Part shown: piece after piece, positions 5,138 through 6,219 of the stretch
How positions within the stretch are numbered: position 1 is the first letter of the stretch
Layout: each line of letters opens with the position of its first letter
Assembly (NCBI GenBank): GCA_001797035.1
Contig: MGOE01000110.1
Coordinates: 26,632 to 32,850 of the forward strand
Length of the DNA: 6,219 bases
Origin: Chloroflexi bacterium RBG_16_72_14
GTDB taxonomy: Bacteria; Chloroflexota; Limnocylindria; Limnocylindrales; CSP1-4
Reading direction: 5' to 3'
Made by a program: the position numbers and the translations under genes
The notes under the pieces: generated by a model
Seen by the model: the letters and a program-made list of their open reading frames with translations, nothing else
Database searches by the model: none
Told to the model about the DNA's origin: nothing

Positions 5138-6219
5138 CAGACCATCCTCTCCACAACCTGCGCCCGGGACGGGCGGGAACCTGCGGCGGACTCGAACTCC
5201 CCGGTGATGCGCCCGTCCTTCATCGTGATGACGCGGTGGCTCATGTAGATGCCCTCCTCGAGGGAATCCGCCAGGAGCAGCACCGCCAGCCCGGACGATG
5301 CGAGCTCGCGAATGAGCGCGTAGAGGTCCGCCTTTGCGCCCACGTCGAGCCCCCGGGTCGGGGTGTCCAGGACGAGGAACCGCAGGCGATCGTCGATGAG
5401 CCACTTGGCGAGCACGACCTTCTGTTGATTACCGCCGCTCAGATTACGCATGTACACGCCTGAGTTCGGGGTCTTGATCCGAAGCTTCTCGATCCACTGG
5501 TTGACGAGCTCGGCCTGCCGCCGTGGGTTCAGCACACCTGCGGTTGTGACCTGCTTCATGTGGGCGAGCGTCATGTTCTCGGCAATCGTCATCCCGAGCA
5601 GGGCGCCATCCACCTTGCGCTCGCTCGGCACGTAGCCGACCCCGGCCCTGACCGCGTCGGCCGGCGTCGTGAAGCGGACCTGCCGGCCGTCGAGCGTCAT
5701 GGTGCCGCCGGCGAGGGGTTGGGCGCCGAAGATCGCCCGGCCGACGGCATCGCGCCCAGACTCCTGGACGCCCATGACGCTCACGACCTCGCCGGCACGG
5801 ACGGCGAGGCTGATGTCATGGAAGCCCGACCCGGACGCACCTTCCAGGCGGAAGCGCACCCCCTGGGACGGGGCCTCCTGCAGATCCTCACGGAAGTAGG
5901 TGCTCGTGAGCTCCCGGCCGACCATCAGCCGGAAGATCTCCGAGACGTTCACCTCGGCGGGGATCCGCTCGGCGACGACCTGGCCGTCGCGCAGGACGTA
6001 GATGCGGTCGCAGATCTCGAGGACCTCTTCAAGGCGGTGGGACACGAACACGACCGACGACTGCGATCGCAGCCGGTGGATCACCTCGAACAGCGTGGCG
6101 ATGTCCTGCTGCTCCAGCACGGAGGTCGGCTCGTCGAGGAGGAGGACCGGCTCGCCGCCGGCCGCCAGGCCGGTCGCGAGCGCCTTGGCGACCTCGACCA
6201 TCTGGCGGCGGGCGAACGA
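5137..6219 (-). CDS. CUT2-family sugar ABC transporter ATP-binding protein, C-terminal 360 residues (5' end outside window)
   Basis: This tandem-domain ATPase (RbsA/MglA/XylG type) powers the permease. The visible part starts inside the first nucleotide-binding domain at SFARRQMVEVAKAL, just after its signature region. An ATG at 6199-6201 lies inside this conserved segment and is not the start. Domain 1 keeps Walker B LLLDEPTSVLE and the H-loop VSHRLEE. Domain 2 runs from about residue 125. Its Walker A is degenerate (GVQESGRD), its signature LSGGNQQKV is intact, its Walker B reads VLDTPTRGLD with Thr in place of the catalytic Glu, and the H-loop histidine is missing (LLADSLEEG). The family usually pairs one full site with one degenerate site; the intact domain 2 signature would complete the site on domain 1. 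About 140-150 N-terminal residues, including Walker A of domain 1, lie beyond the right edge. Confidence 0.94.
   Translation of the reverse strand, partial: SFARRQMVEVAKALATGLAAGGEPVLLLDEPTSVLEQQDIATLFEVIHRLRSQSSVVFVSHRLEEVLEICDRIYVLRDGQVVAERIPAEVNVSEIFRLMVGRELTSTYFREDLQEAPSQGVRFRLEGASGSGFHDISLAVRAGEVVSVMGVQESGRDAVGRAIFGAQPLAGGTMTLDGRQVRFTTPADAVRAGVGYVPSERKVDGALLGMTIAENMTLAHMKQVTTAGVLNPRRQAELVNQWIEKLRIKTPNSGVYMRNLSGGNQQKVVLAKWLIDDRLRFLVLDTPTRGLDVGAKADLYALIRELASSGLAVLLLADSLEEGIYMSHRVITMKDGRITGEFESAAGSRPSRAQVVERMV

Overview
The window comes from a GC-rich bacterial chromosome. Two of the six CDS use GTG starts, and the proteins are Ala/Arg/Gly/Val-rich. This fits Actinomycetota best, with GC-rich Chloroflexota as an alternative; nothing here fixes the taxon. 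The window has no rRNA, tRNA, CRISPR array, insertion sequence or phage gene. It reads as a catabolic locus for a small organic substrate, probably a sugar.

Layout from right to left on the minus strand: a partial ATP-binding protein of a ribose/galactose-type (CUT2) ABC importer (5137..6219), its permease (4040..5137, sharing one base with the ATPase gene), then an NAD(P)+ aldehyde dehydrogenase (2476..3990) after a 49-base gap holding a small inverted repeat. These three look like one operon whose upstream part lies beyond the right edge. A second minus-strand unit holds an aldo/keto reductase of the L-fucose/D-threo-aldose 1-dehydrogenase type (425..1450), followed 66 bases later by the N-terminal third to half of an electron transfer flavoprotein beta subunit (1..358, running off the left edge). 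Between the two minus-strand units is a plus-strand pair with a 4-base overlap: a UPF0303/HbpS-like protein (1616..2107) and an ABM-fold monooxygenase-like protein (2104..2415).

Two non-coding regions carry signals. The divergent region 1451..1615 holds a near-consensus sigma-70 promoter for the aldo/keto reductase, a palindrome of LacI-family operator type in its leader, and a weaker outward promoter for the plus-strand pair. The convergent region 2416..2475 holds a perfect 11-bp stem that may end transcription from both sides.

Working model (inference): a sugar enters through the CUT2 importer, the aldo/keto reductase oxidises it at C1, and the aldehyde dehydrogenase oxidises a downstream aldehyde. 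This would match a non-phosphorylative deoxy-sugar route such as L-fucose to L-lactaldehyde. The ETF would serve a flavin dehydrogenase encoded outside the window. The role of the plus-strand pair is unknown. No individual gene belongs to an unknown family; the interest lies in the combination, the regulatory region and some altered active-site residues.
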